Shown here one piece after another: positions 28,832-38,931 of a DNA stretch of 64,000 nt. A model generated the notes under the pieces. It saw nothing but the letters and a program-made list of their open reading frames with translations, was not told where the DNA came from and did not search any database. The position numbers and the translations under genes are program-made. Position 1 is the first letter of the stretch. Each line of letters opens with the position of its first letter. This stretch comes from Pseudomonas guineae (GTDB lineage: Bacteria; Pseudomonadota; Gammaproteobacteria; Pseudomonadales; Pseudomonadaceae), in assembly GCF_900113745.1 (NCBI RefSeq), contig NZ_FOQL01000001.1:496001-560000 (forward strand), read 5' to 3'.

Positions 28832-28974
28832 CAATTACTGCTCGGTTTGCTTAGCCAACAATGGGTACACGTCATAGCAATTTAGCCCCCGCAGGGGGCG
28901 CTTGGCAATCAAACGCCGTGAAACGTCGCAGATACGCGACGGCAGGTACAGCAGACGCCGACAAGAGTGGCCGG

Positions 28975-29655
28975 TCAGAGTTGAGCCTTGGGCGTGGCCA
29001 CCTTATCGCGCAGGTAAACTGGCTGCGCCAGGTCGGCGGCGAACGCCTCGCCACGCGCCCAGGCAAACTGCGCCAGGCTGAGCAAGTCCTCAGCATGCGG
29101 CAACATCGCAACGTCTTGGCCAGTGGTTGTCACCGGGATGCGCGCGGCAAAGGTACCCCAGCCGGTGCCCGCGGCGAACCAATCACCCGCAGCACCCTCG
29201 GGCAGGCTGGCGCGCTCTGGCGGCAATACGGCCTCAACGCCGACCAAGCGCATCTCGCCCTGCTCGGCGCGATAACAGCCCCAGTAGACTTCATCCATAC
29301 GTGCATCGATGGCCGCCGCGACCTGCTGTACGCCATGCTCACGCAGGCTGCGTTGAGCCAGCACAGCCAGGTTGGACACCGGCAATACCGGGCGCTCCAA
29401 AGCAAATGCTAGGCCCTGCACCACGCCAATCGCAATCCGCACGCCGGTAAATGCCCCTGGTCCGCGACCGAAGGCAATTGCATCGAGCGCCGACAGCGAC
29501 ACATCAGCGTCCGCCAGCAGCTGCTTGATCATCGGCAGCAAGCATTGCGCATGCATACGTGGAATCACTTCATAGTGGCTGAGCACCTTACCGTTATGCA
29601 GCAAGGCAACGGAGCAGGCTTCAGTGGCAGTATCCAGGGCCAGGAGAGTGGTCAT
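28975..29655 (-). CDS. tsaB: tRNA t6A biosynthesis protein TsaB
   Basis: From the Met at 29655 the protein has 226 residues and starts MTTLLALDTATEACSVAL, the ASKHA-fold start of TsaB (YeaZ). F-G-R-G-P-G-A-F-T-G-V-R-I (the dimer/nucleotide region) is intact. TsaB partners TsaD and TsaE to make N6-threonylcarbamoyladenosine at tRNA position 37. The frame to 29721 is an unneeded extension. Identification is firm. Confidence 0.95.
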   Translation of the reverse strand: MTTLLALDTATEACSVALLHNGKVLSHYEVIPRMHAQCLLPMIKQLLADADVSLSALDAIAFGRGPGAFTGVRIAIGVVQGLAFALERPVLPVSNLAVLAQRSLREHGVQQVAAAIDARMDEVYWGCYRAEQGEMRLVGVEAVLPPERASLPEGAAGDWFAAGTGWGTFAARIPVTTTGQDVAMLPHAEDLLSLAQFAWARGEAFAADLAQPVYLRDKVATPKAQL

Positions 29656-29815
29656 TGCATTCGGACAGGTGACGAAATGGACCGGCATTAGAACGGCTTG
29701 AGGCATTTTTTTCCAGCGCAATCACTGCAACCCGCGCCTGTCACACAGTTGCACTCGCCCCGACAGTCTCGGGCGCCGGGCCAGAACAGCCCGGCGCTCA
29801 TCAGCCAACAGCGAC

Positions 29816-30601
29816 TTACCAGGGTTCGATGACAGTCTCGGCTTTCCAGGCTTTTAAGGGTGCGTTAGACCAAGTGCCATAACCCGCGTTGGGGAAGACA
29901 ATCCACTCGGCACCCCATTTATCGGCTTCAGCGGCCACAGTTGCCCGCTGTTCGGCCAGCGGCGTCTTGCGAAAACGCCCATCAAAGTCATGCAGCGTAT
30001 CGCCCAGCAGCAAGACGATCTGATGATCGGCGCTAACAATGGCGCGTCGCTCGACCTTGGGCGGCCCTAGCAACAGAACGCTTTCGGCCGACACCTGGGG
30101 CAAACCGAGTTTGCTCAGGGTAGCCACGGTGTATGACTTCTGCTCGTCGGCACGGTCCGACACATAGCGAATGGTCACGCCCAAACTGTCGGCATGCTCC
30201 AGAAACTTCTTGGCACCGGGGATAAGCGTAGGGGTTCCGGCACGCTCCCAAGGCAGCCAAGTGTCCCAAGCGTCATAGGTATGGCAGTTGGCCAAATCCC
30301 GCGCCAGCAAGGCACTGTTATCGATGACGGTCTCATCCAAATCGGTAACGATGGCCAGCTTCGCTGGATCTTTCGCGGCGGCTACTGCCGCGTCCAATTT
30401 CAGCGTAGCGATATTGTAGGCTTGCAGCTGCAGGGCTTGAATTTCCGCCGACTGCTGCTGGAAACGCAGCCCCATGGTGAACTCAGCAACAGCGCAGTCT
30501 GCCTTTGCTTGCCCCGGAGCGTCGGCAAAGGCCGCGGGAATGGTCAGCAGCGATACGGCAAGGCTTAGCCACGTAAGACCGTTTGTGGGTTTATCGATCA
30601 T
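29816..30601 (-). CDS. HAD-type acid phosphatase, lipoprotein e(P4)/class C family
   Basis: The 261-residue protein has a signal peptide (1-26, cleavage A-F-A-DA), so it acts in the periplasm. The HAD catalytic box V-T-D-L-D-E-T (Asp87, Asp89) is complete, followed by I-D-N-S and Y-V-S-D-R-A-D, and G-D-T-L-H-D-F-D near the end. This is the pattern of the 5'-nucleotidase/acid phosphatase e(P4) family, which frees phosphate from nucleotides. Although related to lipoprotein e(P4), no lipobox is seen here. A GAGGAG site lies before the ATG at 30601. Confidence 0.87.
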   Translation of the reverse strand: MIDKPTNGLTWLSLAVSLLTIPAAFADAPGQAKADCAVAEFTMGLRFQQQSAEIQALQLQAYNIATLKLDAAVAAAKDPAKLAIVTDLDETVIDNSALLARDLANCHTYDAWDTWLPWERAGTPTLIPGAKKFLEHADSLGVTIRYVSDRADEQKSYTVATLSKLGLPQVSAESVLLLGPPKVERRAIVSADHQIVLLLGDTLHDFDGRFRKTPLAEQRATVAAEADKWGAEWIVFPNAGYGTWSNAPLKAWKAETVIEPW

Positions 30602-30764
30602 TGAGTCTCCTCTCTCCATTCGTGGTGTGGGTGACGCATGGGCGAATCGACACGCCATGGCAACACTTCAAGCCCGAACAGCCTACAACGATCATCCCCC
30701 GGCAGTAAAAACTGACGCACAGCCTCGTGCATGAATGCGATCAGAATGCATGCGTGGCCACACA

Positions 30765-30797
30765 AACGATAAAGGCCCACAAGGGGCCTTTATCGTT
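30765..30797 (-). terminator. Terminator of adk
   Basis: A perfect 14-bp inverted repeat (30765-30778 with 30784-30797) around a 5-nt loop lies 17 bp after the adk stop. The stem itself is AT-rich at its base. Confidence 0.8.
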
Positions 30798-30814
30798 AAT
30801 ACGTGACTGAGTGA

Positions 30815-31480
<666 letters not shown>

Positions 31481-31709
31481 TTAAGTAGAAATCGCTCGGA
31501 CTCGCCTCGTGGGGCCAATCTCAGAATGGTTCAGGCAGCACGACCAACAAGGGCCACTGTGCCGAAAGGCCGATCAAGATACACAGCGCATTGGTAGCGC
31601 ACAAGCCGCCGAAAGTCGGATACGACTATGACCGCTCGAGACACGTAAGGCTGTCGGCGACGCGCCATACGCACACCACCGACACCAGCCACAACCCTTT
31701 TGGCGTCCG

Positions 31710-34346
31710 CTAGCCAGTGTTGCGCAAACCCGCCGCTATACCCGCCACACTGACTAACAAGGCCTGCTCCAGAGGGCTATCGGCCTGATTATCGCGCTGC
31801 CGCGCACGCGCCAAAAGCTCGGCCTGGAGCAGGTGCAGCGGGTCCAGGTAGGTGTTACGCACACTGATCGACTCCAGGGTTTCAGGACTGTGCGCCAGCA
31901 GTTGCGATTGACCCGTCAGCCCCAGTACGGCGGCCACCGCCTGCGACAATAGGCCGCGCAAATGCACCCCTAGCGGCTGCAGGGATGGTTCAACTAGACG
32001 CTCGTCATACAAACTGGCGATGGATTCATCAGCCTTGGTCAGCACCATCTCGAGCATATCGATACGGGTGCGGAAGAATGGCCAGCCCGCACGCATCTGC
32101 CCCAGCAGCTCGCCTTCACCGCGCTGCAAGGCATTGTTCAGCGCCGCCTCCCAGCCTAGCCAGGCGGGCAGCATCAGGCGGGTTTGGGTCCAGGCAAAAA
32201 TCCACGGAATCGCACGCAGGCTTTCCACCCCACCCTCGCGCCGCTTAGCGGGACGACTGCCCAGAGGTAAGCGACCCAGCTCCTGCTCCGGCGTGGCTTG
32301 GCGGAAATAATCGACAAATTGCGGGTGCTCGCGCACTACCGCGCGGTAGGCCTTGACGCCATCGCTGGCCAGCTTATCCATCAACTCCCGCCAGGCTGGC
32401 TCCGGGCTGGGCGGTGGCAACAAAGTGGCCTCCAACACGGCCGCTAGGTAAAGATTGAGGTTCTGCTCGGCGATATCCGGCAGACCAAATTTGAAACGAA
32501 TCATTTCGCCTTGTTCGGTGGTGCGGAAACGCCCTGCTACTGAACCCGGCGGCTGCGACAGAATCGCTGCATGTGCCGGGCCGCCGCCGCGCCCTACAGT
32601 GCCGCCACGGCCGTGAAACAGCAGCAGCTCAACATCCTGCTCGCTACACACCTGCACCAGGGTTTCCTGAGCTCGGTACTGCGCCCAAGCGGCCGCTGTG
32701 GTGCCGGCGTCCTTGGCTGAGTCGGAATAACCAATCATCACTTCTTGCGGCCCATGCAGGCGCGCACGGTAGCCATGAAGAGCCAGCAGTTGGCGGATCA
32801 CCGGGCCGGCGTTATCCAAGTCGGCCAGGGTTTCAAACAGTGGCACCACCCGCATTGGCCGTTGCAATCCGGCTTCCTTGAGCAGCAATTGCACCGCCAG
32901 TACATCGGAGGCTGCGCCGGCCATGGAGATCACATAGGAGCCAAGGGACGCAGCCGGAGCGCGAGCCACTTCACGGCAGGTCGCCAGCACCTCCTCGGTT
33001 TCACCGCTGGGCTTGAAATGCCCAGGCAGCAAGGGCCGGCGGTTATCCAGCTCTTTTTGCAGAAATGCCAGGCGCGTCTCTTCGTCCCACTCGGTGTAAC
33101 GCCCCAGGCCCAAGTAATCGGTAATTTCGCTCATGGCCGCTGCATGTCGACTGGCGTCCTGTCGCACGTCCAAACGCCCCAAAAACAAGCCAAACGTGGC
33201 CGCACGGCGCAGACAGTCGAGCAGCGGGCCATCGGCAATCACGCCCATGCCGCAATCATGCAGCGACTGGTAGCAACACTGCAGTGGCTCAAACAGCTCG
33301 CGGTTGTTCTGCAGCACCGCAGCGGGTGGCGGCAGATCTTCATGTAAAGCAGCCTGAGCCCAACTGCGGGTGGCGCGCAAACGCTCCCGTAACTGCTTAA
33401 GCAGGCTGCGATAAGGCTCGGCACTCTCCCCCACCCGCGCAAGCAAGGCTGGGCTGGCTTGCTGCATGGACAGCTCAGCGGCCAGCTGATCGATATCGCG
33501 CAGGTACAGATCAGCCGCCATCCAGCGCGCCAATAACAGTACTTCGCGGGTCACACTAGCGGTGACATTCGGATTGCCATCACGGTCACCGCCCATCCAG
33601 GAGGCGAAACGAATCGGCGCAGCATCCAACGGCAGGTGCAACCCGGTAGCACTGTGCAACACCTGATCAGCCTTACGCAGCACGTTAGGGATGGCATGCC
33701 AGAGCGAATGCTCGATCACCGCGAAGCCCCACTTGGCCTCATCCACCGGGCTCGGCCGGCTGCGGCGGATTTCCTCGGTGTGCCAGGCCTCGGCAATCAG
33801 CCTCTGCAGGCGTTGCTTGACCTGCTCACGCTCGGCCGTCGAGAGATCGCTATGGTCCCCGGCCGCCAACTGCTCGGCCATGGCGTCGTACTTCTGAATC
33901 AGCGTGCGCCGCGCCACTTCAGTGGGGTGCGCGGTCAGCACCAGTTCGATGTCCAAACGGCCAAACTGACGGGCCAGCGCCTCACCCTTATGACCATGAC
34001 TGGCCAGACGCTGCAAAAGCTCGGCAAGGATGCTGTCTTCAAACGGCTGAGCTTCGCCCGGCGCACGCCTACGTACGCGGTGGTACTGCTCGGCAATATT
34101 GGCCAGGTTGAGGAACTGGTTAAACGCCCGCGCGACCGGTAGCAACTCGTCGTCCGCCAGCTGATTCAGGGTTGCACTGAGTTGCTCCGCCCCTTCTGTC
34201 GAGCCCCGACGAGAGGCTTTAGCCCCTTTGCGGATACGTTCGATCTTGTCGAGAAACGCTGCACCATGCTGCACCTTGATGGTGTCACCCAGCAATTCGC
34301 CGAGCTGATGGACGTCTTCGCGCAAACGCGCATCGATTTCTGCCAT
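31710..34346 (-). CDS. ppc: Phosphoenolpyruvate carboxylase
   Basis: The 878-residue protein matches bacterial PEP carboxylase. The catalytic V-L-T-A-H-P-T-E-V block (His in the N-terminal third), the [10 protein letters not shown] block and [14 protein letters not shown] are all present, and the C-terminus ends in the usual R-N-T-G. It replenishes oxaloacetate from PEP and bicarbonate. It is monocistronic, divergent from a small conserved gene. Confidence 0.98.
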   Translation of the reverse strand: MAEIDARLREDVHQLGELLGDTIKVQHGAAFLDKIERIRKGAKASRRGSTEGAEQLSATLNQLADDELLPVARAFNQFLNLANIAEQYHRVRRRAPGEAQPFEDSILAELLQRLASHGHKGEALARQFGRLDIELVLTAHPTEVARRTLIQKYDAMAEQLAAGDHSDLSTAEREQVKQRLQRLIAEAWHTEEIRRSRPSPVDEAKWGFAVIEHSLWHAIPNVLRKADQVLHSATGLHLPLDAAPIRFASWMGGDRDGNPNVTASVTREVLLLARWMAADLYLRDIDQLAAELSMQQASPALLARVGESAEPYRSLLKQLRERLRATRSWAQAALHEDLPPPAAVLQNNRELFEPLQCCYQSLHDCGMGVIADGPLLDCLRRAATFGLFLGRLDVRQDASRHAAAMSEITDYLGLGRYTEWDEETRLAFLQKELDNRRPLLPGHFKPSGETEEVLATCREVARAPAASLGSYVISMAGAASDVLAVQLLLKEAGLQRPMRVVPLFETLADLDNAGPVIRQLLALHGYRARLHGPQEVMIGYSDSAKDAGTTAAAWAQYRAQETLVQVCSEQDVELLLFHGRGGTVGRGGGPAHAAILSQPPGSVAGRFRTTEQGEMIRFKFGLPDIAEQNLNLYLAAVLEATLLPPPSPEPAWRELMDKLASDGVKAYRAVVREHPQFVDYFRQATPEQELGRLPLGSRPAKRREGGVESLRAIPWIFAWTQTRLMLPAWLGWEAALNNALQRGEGELLGQMRAGWPFFRTRIDMLEMVLTKADESIASLYDERLVEPSLQPLGVHLRGLLSQAVAAVLGLTGQSQLLAHSPETLESISVRNTYLDPLHLLQAELLARARQRDNQADSPLEQALLVSVAGIAAGLRNTG

Positions 34347-34502
34347 GAGTGTTGCCTCCGCTGATCCTCCTTGCAGAGTGCCCAGCGCGCCAACTTCTTA
34401 CAAGTGCGCGACAGCCTTTGCGCACTTATCAGTGCAAGCACTAGTCTTAATGAGGCAAGCCCGCGCAAGACACGCCGGGCAACAAACGTATACGAGGCCA
34501 TC

Positions 34503-34844
34503 ATGAAGATTCGCGAACTGGTGCAGCACTGGCAGGAAAATGCCCGAGGGCGACTGAGCACCACACCCTATCAAATCCATCTTGACCTGGAAGCCGCCGC
34601 CCGGCTGGCGGCGCTACAGGAGATGTACCCCAAGCACCACGTCGAAGAACTGCTCGGGGAGCTGCTCGGCGCAGCCCTCGATGAACTGGAAACTAGCCTG
34701 CCCTACGTTAAGGGCAACAAGGTGGTGGCCACCGATGAGCTGGGTGACCCGCTGTATGAGGACATCGGCCTAACGCCGCGCTTCCTCGCCTTGTCACGCC
34801 GCCATCTGCAGCGTCTTAGCGAGGCGCAAAGCCATGCGGATTAA
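34503..34844 (+). CDS. Small conserved-looking cytoplasmic protein
   Basis: From the ATG at 34503 the product has 113 residues, acidic and mostly helical, without signal peptide or membrane segment. It includes P-Y-Q-I-H-L-D-L-E-A-A-A-R-L near 25-38 and two ELLGELLGAALDELE-like helical repeats near 52-66. The frame is open back to 34371, but that part looks non-coding. It is divergent from ppc, as is a small gene beside ppc in P. aeruginosa. I do not recognise a characterised family. Confidence 0.7.
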   Translation: MKIRELVQHWQENARGRLSTTPYQIHLDLEAAARLAALQEMYPKHHVEELLGELLGAALDELETSLPYVKGNKVVATDELGDPLYEDIGLTPRFLALSRRHLQRLSEAQSHAD

Positions 34845-34847
34845 CCG

Positions 34848-35153
34848 TTACTGGCCGTCGCTGCAGCGCACGGCCTGCTTGCGCTGATCGACCAGCACAC
34901 CGCTCAGGCCTTTCTGCTCAAGGTCAAACATTACCAGCACGCCATCGATGCATTGGGCTACCTGGCTGGCGGGCTTGAGCGAGACCTTGTAATCCTCACC
35001 CGGCACGGTCTTGAGCATGGTGAACTCGGACAACAACAAGGCATCTTCCGGCTGGGCGATATGCAGATAGCCGTAATAGCTGAGCACAGCCACAGTGGTG
35101 CAGATGCTGCCGATACCGGTAAGGATCAACGGGATGGGGTTCACTTCGCGCAT
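34848..35153 (-). CDS. Small membrane-anchored hypothetical protein
   Basis: The 101-residue product has one N-terminal hydrophobic helix (about 8-28) and a polar remainder with two cysteines in the C-terminal half that could pair outside the cytoplasm (topology is inferred). There is no lipobox. It is convergent with the preceding gene, 3 bp away, and follows the AIM24 gene by about 90 bp on the same strand. Family unknown. Confidence 0.6.
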   Translation of the reverse strand: MREVNPIPLILTGIGSICTTVAVLSYYGYLHIAQPEDALLLSEFTMLKTVPGEDYKVSLKPASQVAQCIDGVLVMFDLEQKGLSGVLVDQRKQAVRCSDGQ

Positions 35154-35246
35154 ATCAGACTCTCGGGGTTATTAGTGGGAGGGCTGAGCATCAGGCGGCG
35201 CAGCTTGCTATAAACACACACGCCTGCAAAGGCCCAGATTGCCGCA

Positions 35247-35993
35247 TTACTTGCCGCCAGCCCGGACTTCCTCACGGGCTTTGAAGGTCGCTTCATAAAT
35301 ACGCTCGGCCAAGCGTGAGAACGGCAGGCTCTGCACCCACACTGTACCCGTGCCTTTGAGCGTGGCCAGGAGAATGCCTTCGCCGCCAAAGAGCATGCTC
35401 TTCAGCCCGCCGGCCAGGGCGATGTCGTAATCGATACCGGCGGTAAAGGCCACCAGGCAACCGGTGTCCAGACGCAGCGTTTCGTTATTCAGCTCTTTGC
35501 GAATCACTGTACCGCCGGCATGCACAAAGGCCAGGCCATCGCCTTCGAGCTTCTGCAAAATAAAGCCTTCACCACCGAAGAAACCCGCACCCAAACGCTT
35601 GTTAAAACTGATACCCACGGCGGTGCCGTAAGCCGCGCAAAGGAAGGCATCTTTCTGGCAGATAAGCATCCCACCATGCTCAGCCAGCTGAATCGGCACC
35701 ACAGTGCCGGGGTAAGGGGCGGCAAAAGCCACCCGGGCTTGGGCTTTGCCAGCATTGGAAAAGTGCGTCATAAACAGCGATTCGCCAGTCAGCATGCGCT
35801 TGCCCATGCCCCACAGCTTGCCCAGTACTCCCGTGGCTGCGCCATCGCCCATACGCGTCTCGAAACGTATGCCGTCGGTCATATAATTCATCACGCCGGC
35901 CTCGGCGATCACCGTTTCGCCCGGGTCAAGAATGATCTCCACGCTCTGCGCTGAGGCGCCGAGTATCTCGTAGTCGAGTTGATGGCTGGGCAT
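35247..35993 (-). CDS. AIM24/TIGR00266 family protein
   Basis: The 248-residue protein is rich in Gly and beta-strand and matches the AIM24 (TIGR00266) family: [16 protein letters not shown] near the start, repeated G-E-S-L-F and G-E-G-F segments, and L-F-G-G-E-G-I-L later. Members form trimeric beta-barrel-like folds; the bacterial role is unknown, and the yeast relative is mitochondrial. An AGGAG site precedes the ATG. One of the two covarying palindromic elements lies just upstream. Confidence 0.85.
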   Translation of the reverse strand: MPSHQLDYEILGASAQSVEIILDPGETVIAEAGVMNYMTDGIRFETRMGDGAATGVLGKLWGMGKRMLTGESLFMTHFSNAGKAQARVAFAAPYPGTVVPIQLAEHGGMLICQKDAFLCAAYGTAVGISFNKRLGAGFFGGEGFILQKLEGDGLAFVHAGGTVIRKELNNETLRLDTGCLVAFTAGIDYDIALAGGLKSMLFGGEGILLATLKGTGTVWVQSLPFSRLAERIYEATFKAREEVRAGGK

Positions 35994-36032
35994 GAGGAAC
36001 TCCTGGCAATAAAGGGTAGTGCGACGAAGGCG

Positions 36033-36051
36033 ACCCGGATGCTATCCGGGT
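36033..36051. repeat. Short hairpin upstream of the AIM24 gene
   Basis: An 8-bp perfect inverted repeat with a 3-nt loop (36033-36040 with 36044-36051). No T-run follows. It may be part of the AIM24 leader or of a composite repeat with the adjacent element. Confidence 0.4.
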
Positions 36052-36085
36052 GACGGCTTACTTAGCCTGTGGGCTAGGCGCGTCA

Positions 36086-36191
36086 CGATCGAAGATTAGA
36101 CAAGGCGCGTACGGCCTGAAAAAGCGGAGTTTACGACTGTAAATGAGCACTTTTCAGGCCGTACGCAACGCCGCATGATCGAGCGCAGCAG
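36086..36191 (+). repeat. Covarying palindromic element, copy A
   Basis: The core from ACAAGGC (36100) to GCAGCAG (36191) is 92 nt. A perfect 16-bp stem (36107-36122 with 36151-36166) encloses a 28-nt loop that contains a second small stem TTTAC/GTAAA (36130-36134 with 36139-36143). Outer CGATC/GATCG (36086-36090, 36177-36181) may pair too. The loop and flanks are shared with copy B at 55,720 but the stem sequence is not. It lies 3-4 bp beyond the 3' end of the DUF1704 gene, which is read from the other strand. Confidence 0.75.
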
Positions 36192-36194
36192 CTT

Positions 36195-37490
36195 TCAGAG
36201 AATATTGGCGTAGTCGGCTTCGATGCGATCCAGACTCAGGTGATTGAGAAAGTTGGAGAAACACATCCAGGCCGAGAGTGAGTTGAGGTCGCTGAACTGC
36301 GGCGGCAGGTACTTGGGCGCGACGACCAGCCCTTCATCGACCAACTGGCGCAAGGAACGCATGTCCTCTAGGGTAGTCTTGCCGCAGAACAGCAATGGAA
36401 TTTGCTCCAGTTTTCCTTTACGCACGGCCAACTGGATGTAGTTGTAAACCATGATAAAGCCCTTCAGGTAGGACAGGTCTTTGGTGAACGGCATGCCTGT
36501 GGGCGTTGAGCCACGAAACACCCGGTTGGCGTTGCTGTAACTCTCCTCCTGACTGAAACCCTGCTCGCAGTAAAAGTCGAAGACCTGCAGAAAATCCGCG
36601 CCCTCTTCAGCCATATGAATAGCGCGTGTACGGTTGGTCAGCTTGCGCAAACGGGTTGGGTAAGAGGCAAAAGCAATCACCTCCATGAGGATTGCCAGGC
36701 CTTCCTGGGTCACTGTCGAGGATGGCGGACCTTTGGCCAGAAAGGTGCACACCGGCTGGTTTAAGCCATTCAAGGTGGTCGCCACATGCACCAGACCTTC
36801 ATGCACTTCCAGGGCCTTAACGTCGCGCTCGTTGAACATCGCATCGGCGCGGATCTTGATGTAATCGGCACCTGCTGCTGCGTCAGCGAGAATGCCGTCG
36901 GACTCGAATACCCGAATGGTATCCTGCGCCTCGCCAAACACCTTGTTTAAGCGCTGTTGCAGCAGATTGACCGCCTCTTTGGCTGTCAAGGTCTTGGCCT
37001 CATCCTTAAGGTCGCCGCGTTTGTCGATATTGTTGAGAAAATCAGAAAACATCAGACCTAGGTCGGCCAGGGTAGGGTCACCGGCATGGAAAGCATCGGA
37101 TGCCGCCCCGTAAAGTTCCTGGCTGATCAGGCCAAAGTCTTCGGTGCCACGCGCTTCAAGCATACGGATGACCATGCGGTACTCGCGGCACATGCGCCGC
37201 ATGATCTTGCCCACCGGGTTGAATTGGCCGAGCTGGCGAGTGATGTCACGCTCGATATTCTGAAACTCCAGCTTCTTCGCGGCGGCATCAAAGGGCAGCG
37301 GCCGACTGGCGTAATAAGCACGGTCGACAGCGGGCAGCTTTTTGCCCTTGTGCTTGAGAAACTCACTGCGAATCGAGTCGTCCCACTTCACCGCATCCAG
37401 CACACGAATTGGCGTTTGCGCCTCGACCAAACGGTCGGACAGTGCGCGCACAATCAACTGATAATCGTCCAACCCGGTATGACTATTCAT
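36195..37490 (-). CDS. DUF1704 / QEGLA-motif protein, putative metallopeptidase
   Basis: The 431-residue protein (ATG at 37490, AGGGA site upstream) belongs to DUF1704. It carries V-H-E-G-L-V-H (His230, Glu231, His235), an HExxxH motif, and T-Q-E-G-L-A (Glu263) downstream. This is the zinc-site arrangement described for the eukaryotic MATCAP tyrosine carboxypeptidases of the same family. Databases call bacterial members 'flavohemoglobin expression-modulating QEGLA motif protein'. The motif suggests a peptidase; substrate is unknown. It sits in a row with a lipoprotein gene upstream. Confidence 0.82.
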   Translation of the reverse strand: MNSHTGLDDYQLIVRALSDRLVEAQTPIRVLDAVKWDDSIRSEFLKHKGKKLPAVDRAYYASRPLPFDAAAKKLEFQNIERDITRQLGQFNPVGKIMRRMCREYRMVIRMLEARGTEDFGLISQELYGAASDAFHAGDPTLADLGLMFSDFLNNIDKRGDLKDEAKTLTAKEAVNLLQQRLNKVFGEAQDTIRVFESDGILADAAAGADYIKIRADAMFNERDVKALEVHEGLVHVATTLNGLNQPVCTFLAKGPPSSTVTQEGLAILMEVIAFASYPTRLRKLTNRTRAIHMAEEGADFLQVFDFYCEQGFSQEESYSNANRVFRGSTPTGMPFTKDLSYLKGFIMVYNYIQLAVRKGKLEQIPLLFCGKTTLEDMRSLRQLVDEGLVVAPKYLPPQFSDLNSLSAWMCFSNFLNHLSLDRIEADYANIL

Positions 37491-37507
37491 GCGTTCCCTA
37501 TCACCCA

Positions 37508-38059
37508 CTAATCACCTGCACGCTGGTAGCGTGCGACTTCAACAAATACATCGGAATTGGCCTGGTCATCGAGGTAGCCGAAGACCTGTTCCAGCGGGCT
37601 GCTGATTAGCACACCTTCGCCTTCTGCAGCCTCCATCACCTCGCCCTGCAACACGCCCTGCTCCAGTTCCTGAAGGATGCGGTCAACATCCAGGTTGTAG
37701 ATCACCAGCTCGTTGTCGGTGGTCAGCTCGAAACCGGCGATGGCAAAATTCGCCCCCAGGCTTTTCGGCAGCCCCGCCGACAGGTACCAACGCCGACCGT
37801 GATGCGCCACGGTAAAACCATACTCCTCAACACTTTCAAGGTTATCCAGGCTATCGACATAGGTCCGTGCTTTATAAACATTTGAGCCGGCACGGGTGAC
37901 CTGCAAATACTGCTGCTCGCCCCATTCGTTCTTGCGCGACCACTCGCCAAGCAGCGGTATGGGGGCAGCTTCATGGGCGGGAATTGGGTCTTTGAAGGTA
38001 ACCAGGCATCCACCCAGCAACAGGAAGGACACGGCAAGCAGCGCGCGCCAGACGATCAT
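37508..38059 (-). CDS. Putative lipoprotein of unknown function
   Basis: The 183-residue protein begins with a signal peptide and lipobox L-L-G-G-C (Cys18), so it is probably lipid-anchored. The rest is a mixed alpha/beta domain with E-W-S-R-K-N-E-W near 40 and an acidic end. A good AGGAGA site lies before the ATG. The DUF1704 gene follows 17 bp downstream and a TetR gene lies 30 bp upstream, all on the minus strand, so they may share a transcript. Confidence 0.75.
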   Translation of the reverse strand: MIVWRALLAVSFLLLGGCLVTFKDPIPAHEAAPIPLLGEWSRKNEWGEQQYLQVTRAGSNVYKARTYVDSLDNLESVEEYGFTVAHHGRRWYLSAGLPKSLGANFAIAGFELTTDNELVIYNLDVDRILQELEQGVLQGEVMEAAEGEGVLISSPLEQVFGYLDDQANSDVFVEVARYQRAGD

Positions 38060-38089
38060 TGAACTCTCCTTGTGTATGAGTTGAGCGGG

Positions 38090-38803
38090 CTAAAGGCCCA
38101 GCACCAGATGCATATAACGTTTGAGCATGGCTAACATCTCTTCACTGTCCAGATGATCGACACCATCGAGCAGGCCTTGATATTCCATACGCACGATAAT
38201 CGCCGTCAACAGCTTGGCATCCTGCTCCGCCTGCTCCGAGCCCAGCACCTCGAAGAAGTGCGTCACGCCTTGCAGCAGAATCTGCCGATGGGCGCGCAGC
38301 AACCCATGCAAACGCGGGTTGAGCAAGGCCTCCTGCTGAAAAGCCTGCTCAGCTAGCAGGTGTTCGCGACGGGTCAACAACTGCTGACGCACATACTCTA
38401 CGGCCAACCGTGCGATTTCATTGGCCAGCCGGCGACGCGCCTCAGCACTGCCATCCAGGCGACTGACCTGCTCACGCAGCAAACCCTCGGTGCTCTGCCA
38501 AAACTGCCCCATATGCGCCGCACTGCGCTCGACGAACAGGGTGAAGGTGTCGCTGATCAGGTCGTTAATGTCTTTGAAGTAATAGGTGGTGGCCGACAGC
38601 GGCACGCCGGCCTCAGCCGCCACCGCGCGGTGACGCACCGCACGCACGCCTTCACGCACGATAATGCGCATGGCGGCATCAAGAATGGCCTGACGGCGTT
38701 GTTCACTGCCCTGACGGCTGGCTTTACGCCCCTGATATTGGACGCTCTCAGCGACGGTATTGGCTACCAGGGTGGCGCTTTCTTGGGCGGGTTTGGCTGT
38801 CAC
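38090..38803 (-). CDS. TetR-family transcriptional regulator
   Basis: The 237-residue protein starts with GTG at 38803. A 30-residue polar N-terminal extension precedes the TetR helix-turn-helix (about 50-80: VRAVRHRAVAAEAGVPLSATTYYFKDINDL). The remaining helices form the ligand domain. A regulator of this type lies beside lysS in P. aeruginosa as well. Its ligand and targets are unknown; the downstream lipoprotein and DUF1704 genes are candidates. Confidence 0.87.
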   Translation of the reverse strand: MTAKPAQESATLVANTVAESVQYQGRKASRQGSEQRRQAILDAAMRIIVREGVRAVRHRAVAAEAGVPLSATTYYFKDINDLISDTFTLFVERSAAHMGQFWQSTEGLLREQVSRLDGSAEARRRLANEIARLAVEYVRQQLLTRREHLLAEQAFQQEALLNPRLHGLLRAHRQILLQGVTHFFEVLGSEQAEQDAKLLTAIIVRMEYQGLLDGVDHLDSEEMLAMLKRYMHLVLGL

Positions 38804-38899
38804 AGCGGGGCAATCCTCAGTCGGTTATTCACGCTTACTCATGACTTAGTCAGTGGATCGCAAAAATAATCCATTGGCCGGCACTAAAAAGCCAGACAA

Positions 38900-38925
38900 T
38901 AAAAAGCCGCCCGGAGGCGGCTTCT
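38900..38925 (-). terminator. Rho-independent terminator of prfB-lysS
   Basis: On the minus strand an 8-bp GC-rich stem (38916-38923 with 38904-38911), 4-nt loop and T-run (complement of 38901-38905) lie 7 bp after the lysS stop. Confidence 0.88.
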
Positions 38926-38931
38926 TGAACA

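Noticed and set aside
36086..36191. Palindromic elements as integron attC sites
   Set aside because: attC sites also vary in the stem, but they keep GTTRRRY/RYYYAAC ends. Both copies here lack those and instead conserve the loop, and no integrase or cassette array is present.
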